Source: Cordilura impudica
Lineage: Eukaryota > Arthropoda > Insecta > Diptera > Scathophagidae
Length of the DNA stretch: 64,000 nt
Direction: 5' to 3'
NCBI GenBank assembly: GCA_963682025.1
Contig: OY821518.1
Coordinates: 36,975,059 to 37,039,058, forward strand
The position numbers and the translations under genes are program-made. The notes beneath the pieces were generated by a model that was not told the DNA's origin, ran no database searches, and worked only from the letters and a program-made list of their open reading frames with translations. Of the stretch, positions 11,071 through 21,989 are shown one piece after another. Each line of letters starts with the position of its first letter. Position 1 is the first letter of the stretch.

Positions 11071-13092
11071 ATGGAGAACTTTAGTTATAAAGAACTGGCC
11101 GAAGAGTATTTTCGAAACAAAAACCAGGAAGATGTTCTTAGTTACGTTAAAATAAAATTAAACTTAAATTCGTCTAGTACCGAAATACAAGAGCAATTAT
11201 CTAATTTCGTCAAAGTACTAAAAAAACGATTGAAAGAAGTTAACTACTGTAAACAAAAGTTTTATAATAAAAGTGCAAACTGGTTAGAAGGCCAACTTAA
11301 TGTTGGTGGAGAAACAGCAAAGCTAGATAAGGCTGGAAGACCACGCAAATCATTGGACAACTGCAGCGATAGATCTAAGAGGCGGAAACTTAAAAATTTT
11401 AACGAGGAAATTGGTTCTACAAATATAAAAGAATCTTTTCTACATCAATTACGAGCACAAAACCAATTAACAAAAGTGGATATCATTGAAAAAACTTGTA
11501 ATGCTAGTCCAGTGAGAACAAAGCGAATTCTTAAAAGTATACCAACTCCGAGCGATGCAAAACAGTTCACAAATGAGGAGGCATTAGCATTATTTCTGGA
11601 TTTGAAATTAACAAAACACCAATATATTCAGCTCAGATTGCGTGCGATTGAAAAAGGCTCAAATATGTATCCAGCATATCATCACATAACAGCTGCTAAA
11701 ATAGACTGTTTGCCATCAAAGGACACTATTACAATCACACCAATTTCGGCAGAAGTACAACTACAATCTTTACTTGATCACACAGCCAAACGCTTGCTAC
11801 AATCAATAACAGGAACTGAGTTAAAGAAATATGGAAACACAAAGTTAATTCTATTTTGTAAATGGGGATGTGATGGTTCTTCGGGACAAAAACAATACAA
11901 ACAAGTTGTATGTGAAAATATTTCGGACTCAGATATGTTCATGGTATCATTTGTACCATTGCGATTGAAAAAGATTTTGGAAGATTCGGAGCCTTCGAGT
12001 AGTACAACGCAAACAATGGATATTTGGAAAAATGAGACACCATCTTCTACGAAATACTGCAGGCCAATCAAATTTGAATTCAAAAAAGAAAGTCATGATG
12101 CCATTAACAAAGAAGTTAGTGATATCAAGGCCCAAATAGCAACACTACAGCCATTACAATTACAGTTAGATGGGCAGCAAATTGAAGTAAGCTACCAATT
12201 AGTGCTGACAATGATAGATGGAAAAGTAGGTCAGGCTTTGACTAACACGAAGGCTGCATCCAGCTGCATTATATGCCAAGCAACATCAAGCCAATTAAAC
12301 CAAGTCCCGACAAAATCATTCGATAATACCGATGCCTTCGAATTTGGATTATCACCACTACATGCAAGAATACGACTTATGGAACACATACTAAAAATCA
12401 GTTATGATTTGGATTTCGGGCCTTCAGGATCAATAAGAAACAACGAAACCAACAAAGAGTTAAGAAGTTCAAAAAAGAAACATGTTCAAGATGAATATCG
12501 CAAATTTGGATTGATTATAGATCAGCCAAAATAAGGGTCAGGCAATACAAATGATGGCAATACCGCAAGAAGATTCTTTTCAGATCCAGAAACAGCATCT
12601 GAAATAACAGGAGTGGATTTAAACCTTATTTTCAGATTTAAAATAATCCTAGAAGTACTTGCGTGCAATGAAGAAATTGACTCTAGAAAATTTGGAGATT
12701 ATGCTAAGGAAACTGCAAAAATATATACAACCAACTACCCATGGAGAAATATGTCTGCAACAGTCCACAAAATCCTTTATCATGGAGAAGATGTCATTAA
12801 ATATCATTTGGTGCCACTTGGAGATCTATCAGAGGAGGCTCAGGAAAAAAGGAACAAGGATTACAGATTTTATAGACAGCACAATACTAGAAAAATGTCA
12901 CGAAATTCCACAAATGAAGATCTATTTAATATATTATTGGCAACGTCAGATCCGTTCATCTCCAGTATTCGAAATCAATGGAAAGTGGAACATCGGGATT
13001 TAGATGAAGAAGCCAAAAAACTACTAAAGAACAGAAATAGCACAGAACAAAATATGGAATATTTGCAATCAATATTTGAGTCTAATGAATAA
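11071..13092 (+). pseudogene. Transib transposase with one premature stop
   Basis: One frame runs from ATG 11071 to TAA 13092, about 673 codons. It is interrupted only by TAA at 12532-12534, between I-D-Q-P-K and G-S-G-N-T-N-D-G-N-T-A-R-R-F-F, where one base change from CAA would give it. An in-frame upstream ATG exists at 11023, but M-E-N-F-S-Y-K-E-L aligns with the start of copy 1. Domains: N-terminal basic/DNA-binding part with G-R-P-R-K-S-L-D-N-C; D1 in W-G-C-D-G-S-S-G (codon 11872-11874); D2 in T-M-I-D-G-K-V (12217-12219); C-I-I-C pair; L-S-P-L-H-A-R-I-R; V-H-K-I-L-Y-H-G; acidic third site in L-S-E-E-A-Q-E-K-R-N-K (12832-12837). The family is the closest known relative of RAG1 core. All catalytic residues look present, so this is recently inactivated or polymorphic. 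Confidence 0.9.
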
Positions 13093-13810
13093 TAATTATA
13101 ATTGCCTTTCATTGTTATTTAAGTACGAAAAACATAGTATTAGTAAAAAATAATAATAAACAGAACCTACCATTGTTACAAATGCTATTTAAATCTATTG
13201 CAGTTTTTATTCTTAAAAGGTTTCCCACATATGAATGCAATGTTTTAATAGATAAGAAAGATTCAAAAAATAAGAACCCATATTTTCATATCAAAATTAA
13301 AAAAAAAATTAGAATCATTGCGCTAATGTTTAGCAGATTTATTTAGCTAGTGTAACAAATTAGGCAGCAAACACTAATAAATTTTTCTGTAGTAATAATA
13401 ATATTCCTTGAGTGTCAGCAAATTGCAAATTTGATAGCAAACATTTTTAATTTTTTAGTAATACTAGTTAAATTTCTAGTGAATTTTACTATTTTGTTGC
13501 GTGTAAAAATTTTTTTGAGTGTAAAAATTTTTTTGAGTGTAAGCATTAAAAAAATTTCATTATTACAAAAAATGTTTATAATAATTATTTAACTCCAAAT
13601 ATGACACTTTCTAATAAATAAAAATAAATAAAAAAAAACATATATCACGCTAAAAGTTAAAAAAAATCAAAAGTTAAACTTTGACCTAGAATTCCTTAAA
13701 AAGTACTCAATCAATTTAAATGAAATTCACACTGAGTCAAGATCAACTATCTATCTATCTATTAAAAAAAACAGTACTAAAATATTTTGATCGGTTCAAA
13801 AGTTACAGAA
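13093..13810 (+). other. Transib copy 2 3' region
   Basis: Non-coding tail between stop codon and right inverted repeat. It includes a direct duplication (gtgtaaaaatttttttga, twice, 13500-13540) and a short (CTAT)n tract at 13748-13765. Confidence 0.7.
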
Positions 13811-13845
13811 TTTTGGCCAATGAAAAATGATTTTCAGCCACTGTG
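13811..13845 (-). repeat. Transib copy 2 right terminal inverted repeat
   Basis: Read from the outside in: CACAGTGGCTGAAAATCATT, then TTCATTGGCCAAAATTCTG. The first seven bases equal the V(D)J recombination heptamer. Confidence 0.88.
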
Positions 13846-13850
13846 CGGTG

Positions 13851-14412
13851 CCCAACACAACCATGACTGTGTTCGTTTTAATATTTCGTTATTTACACGA
13901 ACATTTTTGTATCACGTACTTTTTGTTTCAGTCACACATAAAGCACACATTTTTGAGTGTTGCTTTATTTGAAGTTCATGTTCTGGTACAGAACATGCAC
14001 AATAAACAGGTTCGAGTTCAGTTATATTTTAAGTCGTATTGTGGCTCGTGTAGTAAGAAAAACAGAACATGTACAATAAACAGGTTCGAGTTCAGTTATA
14101 TTTTAAACACGACTTAAACACGACTTAAAATATAACTGAACTCGAACCTGTTTATTGTACATGTTCTGTTTTTTCTTACTACACGAGCCAGAACACGACT
14201 TAAAATATAACTGAACTCGAACCTGTTTATTGTACATGTTTTGTTTTTTTTTTTTTTTTTCAGTACACGAACCAGAACATGAACTTCAAATAAAGCAACA
14301 CTAAAAAATGTGTGCTTTATGTGTGATTGAAACAAAAAGTACGTGATACAAAAATGTTCGTGTAAATAACGAAATATTAAAACGAACACAGTCATGGTTG
14401 TGTTGGGCACCG
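13851..14412. repeat. core of the hAT MITE palindrome
   Basis: From GCCCAACACAACCATGACTG on the left to its reverse complement ending at 14412, with a ~10-bp centre near 14104-14114. Open frames on both strands here are mirror images of the palindrome, not genes. Confidence 0.92.
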
Positions 14413-14536
14413 AAGAAAATTTAAAAACAAACATAATTGATATGAAAATAAAAATATGTGTGTGTTGGTCTAAGTTATGTTTGTTTACATATATGTACGA
14501 TTTTTTTATTCAGTGTGTGTTTTTTTCTGAACTCTG

Positions 14537-16300
14537 GCTAGGAGAGATGTTAATCGAAAAATCAAAACTGCTAAGTGCAATTTCTTTTCTATGAAATTTA
14601 ATTCTGCCATTGACTCCAAACAAACGTGGAAGATAATAGAGATATTGGCATTGGAAGATGCAATAATAATAGCTGTTCGATAGACGCTGACGAATTGAAC
14701 TTAAAATTTACGAATCTACCTTCGGTAGAAGTTGATCATGAATTTTACAATAATATACGATATACTCAAAATTTTGCCGAGGAAAATTCCTTTGAATTTA
14801 AATGCGTTAATCGACTTGATATTATAAAATGCTTTTCCCTGGTAAAGTCAAACTCTGAAGGATATGATAATGTAAATCCGAAATTTATTAAAATACTTCT
14901 TCCACTTTTACTGCCTTATATAACATTTTTTTTCAACTGCATTATAACTTCAAGCAGTTTCCCTACCATAGGGAAACATGCTAAAATAATACCTATCCCA
15001 AAATCAAATTCTGAGCTACGACCAATAGCCATTCAATGTTATTTGTCAAAAGTTTTTGAAAAGATAATTTTTTTTTCAAATGAATGAATATATAACTCAA
15101 CACAACTTAATGTCCCACAAACAATCTGGCTTTCGAGCAAACCACAGTTGCGTGACAGCGTTAACTGACGTTTGTGAAAACATAAGACGTGACATAGACG
15201 ACAGCAAAATAACCTTCCTTGTACTTCTAGATCATTCCAAGGCGTTTGACACAGTTGATCATCAAACTCTCTGTATGAAATTAAGACGTTTCTTTAATTT
15301 TTCCTCAACATCAACGCTTTTAATTTTCTCTTATCTCACAAATCGCACACAATCCGTATACCTAAATAGCAACCTATCAGAAACCTTACAACTTATAAAA
15401 GGTGTACCGCAATGATCTGTATTAGGGCCGATTTTGTTCTCAATCTATTTCAATGATTTACCAGATTACCTTTCTCATTGTAAGATACACATGTACGCTG
15501 ACGATGTACAACTATTTCTGAGCACCCCAATCGAGTCAATAGATGAAAATATAGACAGAATTAACTATGATCTTAGTCAATTGAACAGATGGGCGTCAGC
15601 AAATGGTATATGCGTTAATCCTAGCAAGTCAAAATGTCTGCTAATACGCAAACAAAATGCAAATCCAGAGTTTGGGAATGAAATAGTTATCAACGGCGAT
15701 AGAATTGACTTTGTTACAAAAACAAAAAAATCTTGGAGTAACTTTTAATAACACTCTAACTTGGTCGAACAACATAAATACGACTGTTGTTCAAACTTAC
15801 ATGAAACTCAGAACTCTATGGCACACTCAATCTTTCACTCCCTTAAATATAAGAATACTTCTAGCCAAAACGTATTTAATTCCCGGTATTTTATACGGGT
15901 ATGAACTTTTTGCAAGCTGTGATTCATTTAGTAAAGGCAAACTTAATGTTTTATATAACAGCATAATTATATATGTTTTTAGACTAAGAAGCTCTGCCAG
16001 AACTTCTTCCTTCACGAATAAGCTTTTCGGCGTATCATTTGAAAATCTGATGGAAATTAGAGTTCTTTTGTTCCTTCATAAAGTAATTTTCACCGCAAAA
16101 CCACTTTACATGTATGAAAATCTCCGGTTCGCCAGATCAAACCGAGGAAAAAATTAATTCTACCTCGTCATCGTTATTTGTTATCTGAATGGCATTTCTA
16201 CGTCAACGCTATACGTTTTTGGAATATGCTTCCACAATCTCAGCAACTTAACAGCAACGCTTCAAATTTTAAAAAATTCCTTTTTGAATATTTTGCATAA
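14537..16300 (+). pseudogene. LINE reverse transcriptase, frameshifted
   Basis: Continues the LINE frame across the hAT insertion as A-R-R-D-V-N-R-K-I-K-T-A-K. It then runs through the RT: I-G-I-G-R, N-P-K-F-I, P-I-P-K-S, L-R-P-I-A-I, F-R-A-N-H-S-C, L-L-D-H-S-K-A-F-D-T-V-D-H, G-V-P-Q-stop-S-V-L-G-P-I-L-F, Y-A-D-D-V-Q-L-F (active-site YADD), N-x-S-K-S-K-C and L-G-V-T-F-N-N. The C-terminal part ends in R-H-R-Y-L-L-S-E-W-H-F-Y-V-N-A-I-R-F-W and stops at 16298-16300. Frame changes fall near 14625, 15085, 15715 and 16150, and a TGA at about 15413 replaces the glycine of the Q-G-S motif. Inactive. Confidence 0.87.
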
Positions 16301-16745
16301 CAATTTTATAAATTAATTAAATTAACTTATTTTATTTTTTTTTTTTTTGTAATCTTGTATTATTTTCTTGGTTATTGTTTACCATTTTTTCTTAAATATT
16401 TTCTGTATTAAAAATGTATGTATTTTGTAAAGCCAAATTATAACTAACAATTCTCATGCCTTAGCATTATTATTCCTGTACTGTAATTATAAGATTTGTT
16501 CTAGATTTACAGGAAAGCAAATAAATAAATAAATCATGATATAGAGGGGAAGTGCAGTATGATAAAATTTATGTATAATATGTGTTAAAAATATATTAAA
16601 TTAAATAAAATAAAATATCTTTTATACCAGCCAAAAGGTATGCTAATTATTTTTAACCAATTGACAATTCATCGCCTGTGCATTTTTTATTGATAGTTTC
16701 AAGATAGAGTATATTTAAACGCCATGTGTTGAATTGTGAATATCG

Positions 16746-17343
16746 AATGCTGGTCTTTGCTAGTTTACATAAAATCGTCACGATTTCCATTTCTCAACAA
16801 ATAAATACCAATAACATCATTGTAAAATGATAAGAAGTATTTAAATATATTTTTTGGAAAATCTAATCCATTGAAAATTTTATCACTTAATTCAAAATTG
16901 TCAATACAATTTTACTCCATTAGCTCTTTAGTTTCGGTTATACGTCATCCAGATCATACACAGGTAATGTTTAATTTTGAAAGGTATTCTACTTTTGGTG
17001 ATGTTACTGTACTTTGCAGACTTGTTGTGAACATTAGGTTCGACCAATGATGTAACTTTTGGTTTAGCTTAGGGTCTATGCATGATTGTTGCCAATAGCT
17101 TTTGAAGTGTAGATAAAATTTTGCTTTCGCGGAGCAACTGAATTAGAATTTCGATAAGATTGACGGCTTTTCTGCAATTATCAGTAGGAAACTGTAAAGA
17201 AAATTCTAAAGAATTCTAACTAGCAAATCATATTATAATCTTAAATTCTTGAAAGTAAACTGTTTCCAAATTCTAAGTATTCGTAAAAAAAGAAAAGATT
17301 CAGAGCACATATCAGTTGGAAGAAGTGTGTCCATATTTTAAAT
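16746..17343. other. intronic sequence, nothing recognised
   Basis: No element ends or coding content that I can support. Confidence 0.45.
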
Positions 17344-17529
17344 ATCGATAATATTAATAGGTAAGGCCATTTCTTGTGATCGGTGATTCGTCAAACAGTT
17401 TTCCCCCGATTTTGACCAAACTTCCCTCATTTGACAGGTAATTCTTTTTAGCTGCCCACCAGATTTACAGATATTTAAATTTTAAAATTTTTGGAAGTAA
17501 AATGTACTTAAAGTTGCTACGAATACGTA

Positions 17530-18110
17530 GGGTAAAAACATATGAAATCAACCGAAAATATTAACATTTGTGACCTCATCACCTCCAAATTTGATAAGAT
17601 TTTGTACACATGATCTATGGATCGGCACAATAATATTTGCCAACTTTCAGACATATAGCCTTCGAACTTTCAGAATTATGGCCATTCCAAGTTGGCAAAA
17701 ATCAATAAAAATGCACTCAGATGCCTTAACACAATTTTTAATATCTCGAAAAGTATTCATTGCACGTTAATAATCAAGGGCTCATTTTACAGACTAAAAC
17801 ATGCGTCATTCCAAAATAAATTTTTTTTCAAATTTCCGATCAAGGATAATGTAAATAAAAAAGGACTAAAATTTCCAAAGGATATTTCTCGAAAATCAAT
17901 ATTTTTAAAAATTTCAAAAAAATATATGTTAATTCTTATTATGCTTTGTACAAGTCTGTCAAATTTCAATGTGGAGTCTTTATTACAACATGAGTTATTA
18001 AGAAAAAAGCAGGCGAAGGTTTATGTATTTCATGAAATGTACCAAAATACAAAAAGGTGACAAATTACAAAAAGAAGGACAAATCAAATGTAACGGAACT
18101 TTTTCGACTT
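17530..18110 (+). repeat. left long inverted repeat of the Sola-like element
   Basis: Pairs with 20656-21227. The outermost ~100 bp beyond the perfect 24-bp tip are more diverged than the inner ~450 bp. Confidence 0.88.
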
Positions 18111-18263
18111 TTCTTTGCTTAAACTCTTGTTCTCCATTGCTAAACCTTTAATAAAAAGTACAACATAATGTATTATCATTATTAAACACTTTATTACAGC
18201 ATATTTATTTATTTCTGAAGGATTTCAATTAAAAAATCTGCATCTGCCGCGTATCGCTTGACT

Positions 18264-20238
18264 TTAATTTTTTTTTTTATCTACAGGTTCAATAGAATGC
18301 AGCTTTTGAGTTCCAGGAATAGTACGCAAATCTTTAAAACGAATTTGAAGGAACTGTGCTTCTTCTTCGTGGTCTTCTAGAGTTAAAAACTCTAAATTAC
18401 AGTTCAAAAGATTTTGCAGGCACCATTCATATAATTGTTTTGGAGTAGTTATTTGACCTTGTAATGGACGCTGTAAACTAGCTCGACGTGCCTCTCTCTT
18501 TACGGTACCTCCAAGACCGTCACTTGGGCCTTTTCCATGGCTTGTTGCAAAAAAATGCCACTCAGCATTACATCCAAAATCTTCCATATGATAACATAAA
18601 TTGATAAAGTTCTTTTTATTTTTAAACTGGGCAGCACTACCGTCTGAAAAATACGTGATTTTCTTCGGGGTTGTTTTAAACTTTTTTCTCAAAAATACAT
18701 TCAGGTGGCGATGGAACAGGTGAACAGCTACAGAATCGTGTACAAGACAATCAGATATTATTATGAAGTTTGTATGTTGTGTTTTTCCATCTGATTTAAA
18801 ATAAATAGCAATTGGGTATAAAGTGGCCTGAGAGTTGTTCCAGTGAAATCCCTGGACTGCATCCTGAATAGTAAAAGAAGCATTTTCTGAAAAATCGCAA
18901 ATTTGATTTTCTTTCGCTCAGATATGCTGCCTGCTGTTTTGCAATAAATGAATGAGGTAATAGAATTTCAAGTTTTTCACATAGGGAATCCACAAAAACG
19001 TCGGCTTGGCCAATCATGGTCTCCAAATTATCCCTATCTACACTTACCCATTGTTTATATGTTATTTCATCAATATCATTTTGCTCTAGTAATTGATTTA
19101 GTTTTGCTTTTAAATTTTCAATTCCTGGACACTTGTTACATTTACGTAGGTGACACTTTGAAGAAGATGGAATGCATGTCATTTGTTTCAAACAATCTTT
19201 GTAACATTCAAGCTGTAAATTCGGAACACCAGCAGTTAATTTTTTTAAATTTATGGCATCAATCATCAGCTTCACATTTTGATGCTTTGTACAAACACAC
19301 ACGTTATGAGATCCACTCGCATTTGCTAGAATTATATTCCTCGGACGAAGTTGGCAAAACTTGGAAATACCTATTTTTATTCCATCATGTCGTTCCTTGA
19401 ATAAGGCGTACATTTCTCTTAAGTTTCCAAGCAAAAGTCTTTTATTTTTCCTGACTTTTGTACCATTTTCAAAAAAAGACACGAAATCTTTCTGTCCGGG
19501 CATACACCTGCTGACGTCATCGGATTCATAAAAGGATTTTACTAAATTGCTTGTCACTGGTGAAATTGGACTTCTCAGTTTTGGGTTAGGCGTACTCATC
19601 ACACCCTTTGTTTCAACCAAATGCTTAACTTTTCGCGCGATATAGTTTGTAACCAGGAATTCTTCCTCAATTTTATGTATTGCCCAGCTTTTTGGTAAAA
19701 TTGTTAGCAGTTGGATTTTCTCGCTATTTTTTGTTAATGTTTTAAACTTTTCTTTTAATTGTTCTATTATTTCGGATTGTGGGCACATATGCGAAGTTGA
19801 TTGTGCTGAACCGTGGAAAATTTTGTCTTGAATCGAATCACTTATTTTCCTGAATTTTCCATCTCTGTACCGTTTTTGATGTAACTTCTTCTTTTTTATC
19901 GGAGATTGTTCCAGATACGGTAAAGATTGGTTTAATTTTGAAATAGCAACTTCTTCCGTGCCTGACGCAATGTCATCTTCTTCCGTGCCTGACGCAATGT
20001 CATCGAAAGTATCTACATTTTCGTTTATGTCTGAACCTTCTTCCAAATTAGATTTATTAGATTTCTTCAGATGCGAAAATTTTATTCTACATGTCCCACA
20101 AATTTTATTTGAGATCGTAATGTTTTTATCCTTAGTATACTGTAGCATCCATTCTTGGACTTGTCTTAAACTTTTATTGCACCCAGTGTGACCGGATTTT
20201 TTAAAAGGATTACAGCAAAATGTTGAATGGAATGGCAT
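18264..20238 (-). pseudogene. Sola-like DDD transposase, one frameshift
   Basis: Starts at ATG 20238 with an N-terminal cysteine cluster (F-C-C-N-P-F-K-K, later I-C-G-T-C). The middle part carries P-K-S-W and S-R-C-M-P-G-Q-K-D. A second metal-binding-looking region has H-N-V-C-V-C-T-K-H-Q-N-V-K-L-M and H-L-R-K-C-N-K-C-P-G. Near 18900 the frame slips; in the next frame follow C-D-F-S-E-N (first D), Q-D-A-V-Q-G-F-H-W-N-N-S-Q-A-T, I-I-S-D-C-L, Y-F-S-D-G-S-A-A-Q-F-K-N (second D), A-T-S-H-G-K and S-D-G-L-G-G-T-V-K-R (third D). It ends at 18264. It would be ~650 residues if unbroken, typical for this family. A short deletion next to C-D-F is the only lesion seen. Recently inactivated. Cut-and-paste transposase acting in the nucleus. 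Confidence 0.8.
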
Positions 20239-20655
20239 ATTTTTTTTTTTTTAATACCACAACCGAATGAATTGTGCACGATTTTTTTGTATTGACAATA
20301 ATTATAATTTATTTAAATATTTAGTCTCTTTTTTTTGTTTTTTCAAACGATCAAGTCACTTTAAGACTATAACACTTTGACGTTTAGCACTTATGAAATC
20401 TAGTATTCAACTGAAGTTTGACTTACAGTCTCTGAACGATTTATACTGTTTTTTTTTTTGGTACAAAAAATAGATTACAGGTAAAAAAATACGCGCCTTG
20501 CTTTTCTTGAATTGGAAAATTTGCGTGAACTACGGGTCATAAAATGTTTTTTAAATAGGGACTGAATTTGCTACTGCCAATAAGCCGACCACAGGTCATA
20601 AAATATTTGTAAATTTTTTGTGTGAACAGGCAATAAATATTTCGTCTAGGTTGTA

Positions 20656-21227
20656 AAGTCGAAAAAGTTCCGTTACATTTGATATGTCCTTCTTTTTGTA
20701 ATATGTCACCTTTTTGTATTTTGGTACATTTCATGAAATACATAAACCTTCGCCTGCTTTTTTCTTAATAACTCATGTTGTAATAAAGACTCCACATTGA
20801 AATTTGACAGACTTGTACAAAACATAATAAAAATTAACATATATTTTTTTTAAATTTTTAAAAATATTGATTTTCGAGAAATATCCTTTGGAAATTTTAG
20901 TCCTTTTTTATTTACATTATCCTTGATCGAAAATTTGAAAAAACATTTTTTTTTGGAATGGCGCATGTTTTAGTCTGTAAAATGAGCCCTTGATTATTAA
21001 CGTACAATGAATACTTTTCGAGATATTAAAAATTGTGTTAAGGTATCTGAGTGCATTTTTATTGATTTTTGCCAACTTGGAATGGCCATAATTCTGAAAA
21101 TACGAGAGCTACGACACTGAAAGTTGGCAAACGCTATTATTATGTTTAACTTTCCCTTCGTACCAAAATTCATCCAATTCGAAATCGGTGCGGTCAACTC
21201 ATTGGTTGATTTCATATGTTTTTACCC
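20656..21227 (-). repeat. right long inverted repeat of the Sola-like element
   Basis: Reverse-complement partner of 17530-18110. Confidence 0.88.
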
Positions 21228-21433
21228 CGTACACATAATTACACAATGCTATGTGTTACTAAATTTGTTAGTGTGTTCGCAAAAAAACAAAAATGATTTT
21301 GGATATAAGCCAATAGCGCAATCGATATTTAAAAAGTGTTGAATTGTGAATTGTCTGATAAAATAATTTATTAAATGAAAAAATAAAATTTCCTAGAATT
21401 TGCACACGAAGTTCGAGGGCTGGAACCTCCTAG

Positions 21434-21989
21434 TTATAAATAATATATATTATAATAATATATCCAGAAATCCATGAGCTCATCAAATAATTATTTTTTA
21501 AATAAAAACTAGACAGTTGTAAGGCAATTCAGAAGTCTGTTGAAAATGTACACAGGTAATCTGATTTTACATATTGTCAAGAAAACATTCGAAGAATAAA
21601 ATTTAACCTTCTGAATCTATCGTTAAACAACAGCAATTTATTAAATAAAAAACTAAACGACAAAAAGCAAGTTTTCCTTAACTTTCCTTTTAAATTAAGA
21701 TTTTAACGGTTTCACATGTTCATATCCGTTATTAGTTTCCTAGAACATTTGCTGTATGGTTGCCAATAAAAACCGTTAAAATTTCGAAAAATTCGAAATT
21801 ATAATGTAATTAAATTATTTTTTTAAGAAAATTTGTTAGATCCCTTTTATCATCGCCACGAGTCTGCCTGCAAAGCCTCGGCGTGATTGGTTATCGATCC
21901 AAATTTTTTTCGGCAGACCAATAGACAAACTGACCAGCAGGCAAACAGACGCTACGAGTTAAAAGAAAGGGAGTCAAAAGTAACAGAGG
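21434..21989. other. intronic sequence
   Basis: Nothing firm. A short inverted pair (ttttaacggttt at ~21702 and aaaccgttaaaa at ~21768) spans ~75 bp. A GC-richer stretch at 21850-21960 (gtctgcctgcaaagcctcgg) is unexplained. Confidence 0.4.

Larger units (their letters stand above)
9998..13845 (+). mobile_element. nearly intact Transib transposon (copy 2, 3848 bp)
   Basis: Left end CACTGTGGCTCAAATTTTGA; right end, read inward, CACAGTGGCTGAAAATCATT. Both contain an ATTGGCCAAAA block ~25-30 bp in. Exact 5-bp duplications CGGTG flank it at 9993-9997 and 13846-13850, as expected for Transib with its GC-rich 5-bp targets. The host palindrome gives proof: the opposite arm carries a single CACCG (14408-14412) at the same point. 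One transposase gene with a single stop occupies 11071-13092, followed by ~750 bp of 3' sequence with a duplicated 19-bp unit near 13500. Confidence 0.93.
9889..14536. mobile_element. palindromic hAT-type MITE (~795 bp) carrying a Transib
   Basis: Flanked by the 8-bp duplication GCTAGGAG at 9881-9888 and 14537-14544. The ends are CAAGGTTCAGAAAA and, inverted on the right, CAGAGTTCAGAAAA. An 8-bp duplication with CARRG-type ends is the hAT signature. The element is almost wholly palindromic: the left arm is 9889-9997 plus 13851-14103, the right arm 14115-14536. Each arm carries two copies of a ~75-bp subrepeat (acaataaacaggttcgagtt). Removing the Transib and one CGGTG leaves about 795 bp, with no transposase, so it is non-autonomous. 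Confidence 0.85.
9153..16534 (+). mobile_element. non-LTR retrotransposon (Jockey/CR1-like), itself interrupted
   Basis: A 5'-truncated LINE. The endonuclease part lies at 9193-9888, the reverse transcriptase part at 14537-16300, then ~220 bp of 3' UTR and an (AAAT)n-type tail at 16518-16534. Sitting inside a known repeat, its outer borders are constrained to within ~10 bp. A palindromic hAT MITE (9889-14536) splits the coding region at the end of the endonuclease/linker, and the reading phase is the same on the two copies of its target duplication. Clade uncertain. Confidence 0.8.
9113..16745 (+). repeat. Helitron-associated repeat, copy b, split by a LINE
   Basis: The repeat's 5' part (aaatttggcacagttatagttcatat) stops near 9152. 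Its continuation (catgatatagaggggaagtgcag, then the aaattaaataaa and tatgctaatt blocks) resumes at about 16535. Copy a shows the two parts are contiguous when uninterrupted. Everything between is inserted DNA. Confidence 0.7.
17530..21227 (-). mobile_element. Sola-like DNA transposon, 3698 bp, with ~575-bp inverted ends
   Basis: The outermost 24 bp (17530-17553 and 21204-21227) are perfect inverted repeats starting GGGTAAAAACATATG. They lead into long inverted repeats of ~575 bp (17530-18110 and 20656-21227). The 4-bp duplication CGTA sits at 17526-17529 and 21228-21231. A 4-bp TSD, GGG/GRG-like ends and a DDD-type transposase fit the Sola superfamily (Sola2-like), which I assign from memory of its description. 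The coding strand is minus. Inserted into the Helitron at 17344-21433. Confidence 0.8.
17344..21433 (+). mobile_element. non-autonomous Helitron, split by a Sola-like element
   Basis: 5' part 17344-17529 begins TCGATAATATTAATAGG after an A. 3' part 21232-21433 ends ...TTCGAGGGCTGGAACCTCCTAG followed by T. TC...CTAG ends between A and T, with a short TTCGAGG hairpin before the end, are Helitron hallmarks. The order of blocks is the same as in the uninterrupted copy at 58799-59161, which joins 'aaagttgctac' directly to 'cacata..acaatgctatgtg'. Confidence 0.75.

Noticed and set aside
13787..14434. Mirror-image open frames on both strands
   Set aside because: They are the two arms of the hAT MITE palindrome.
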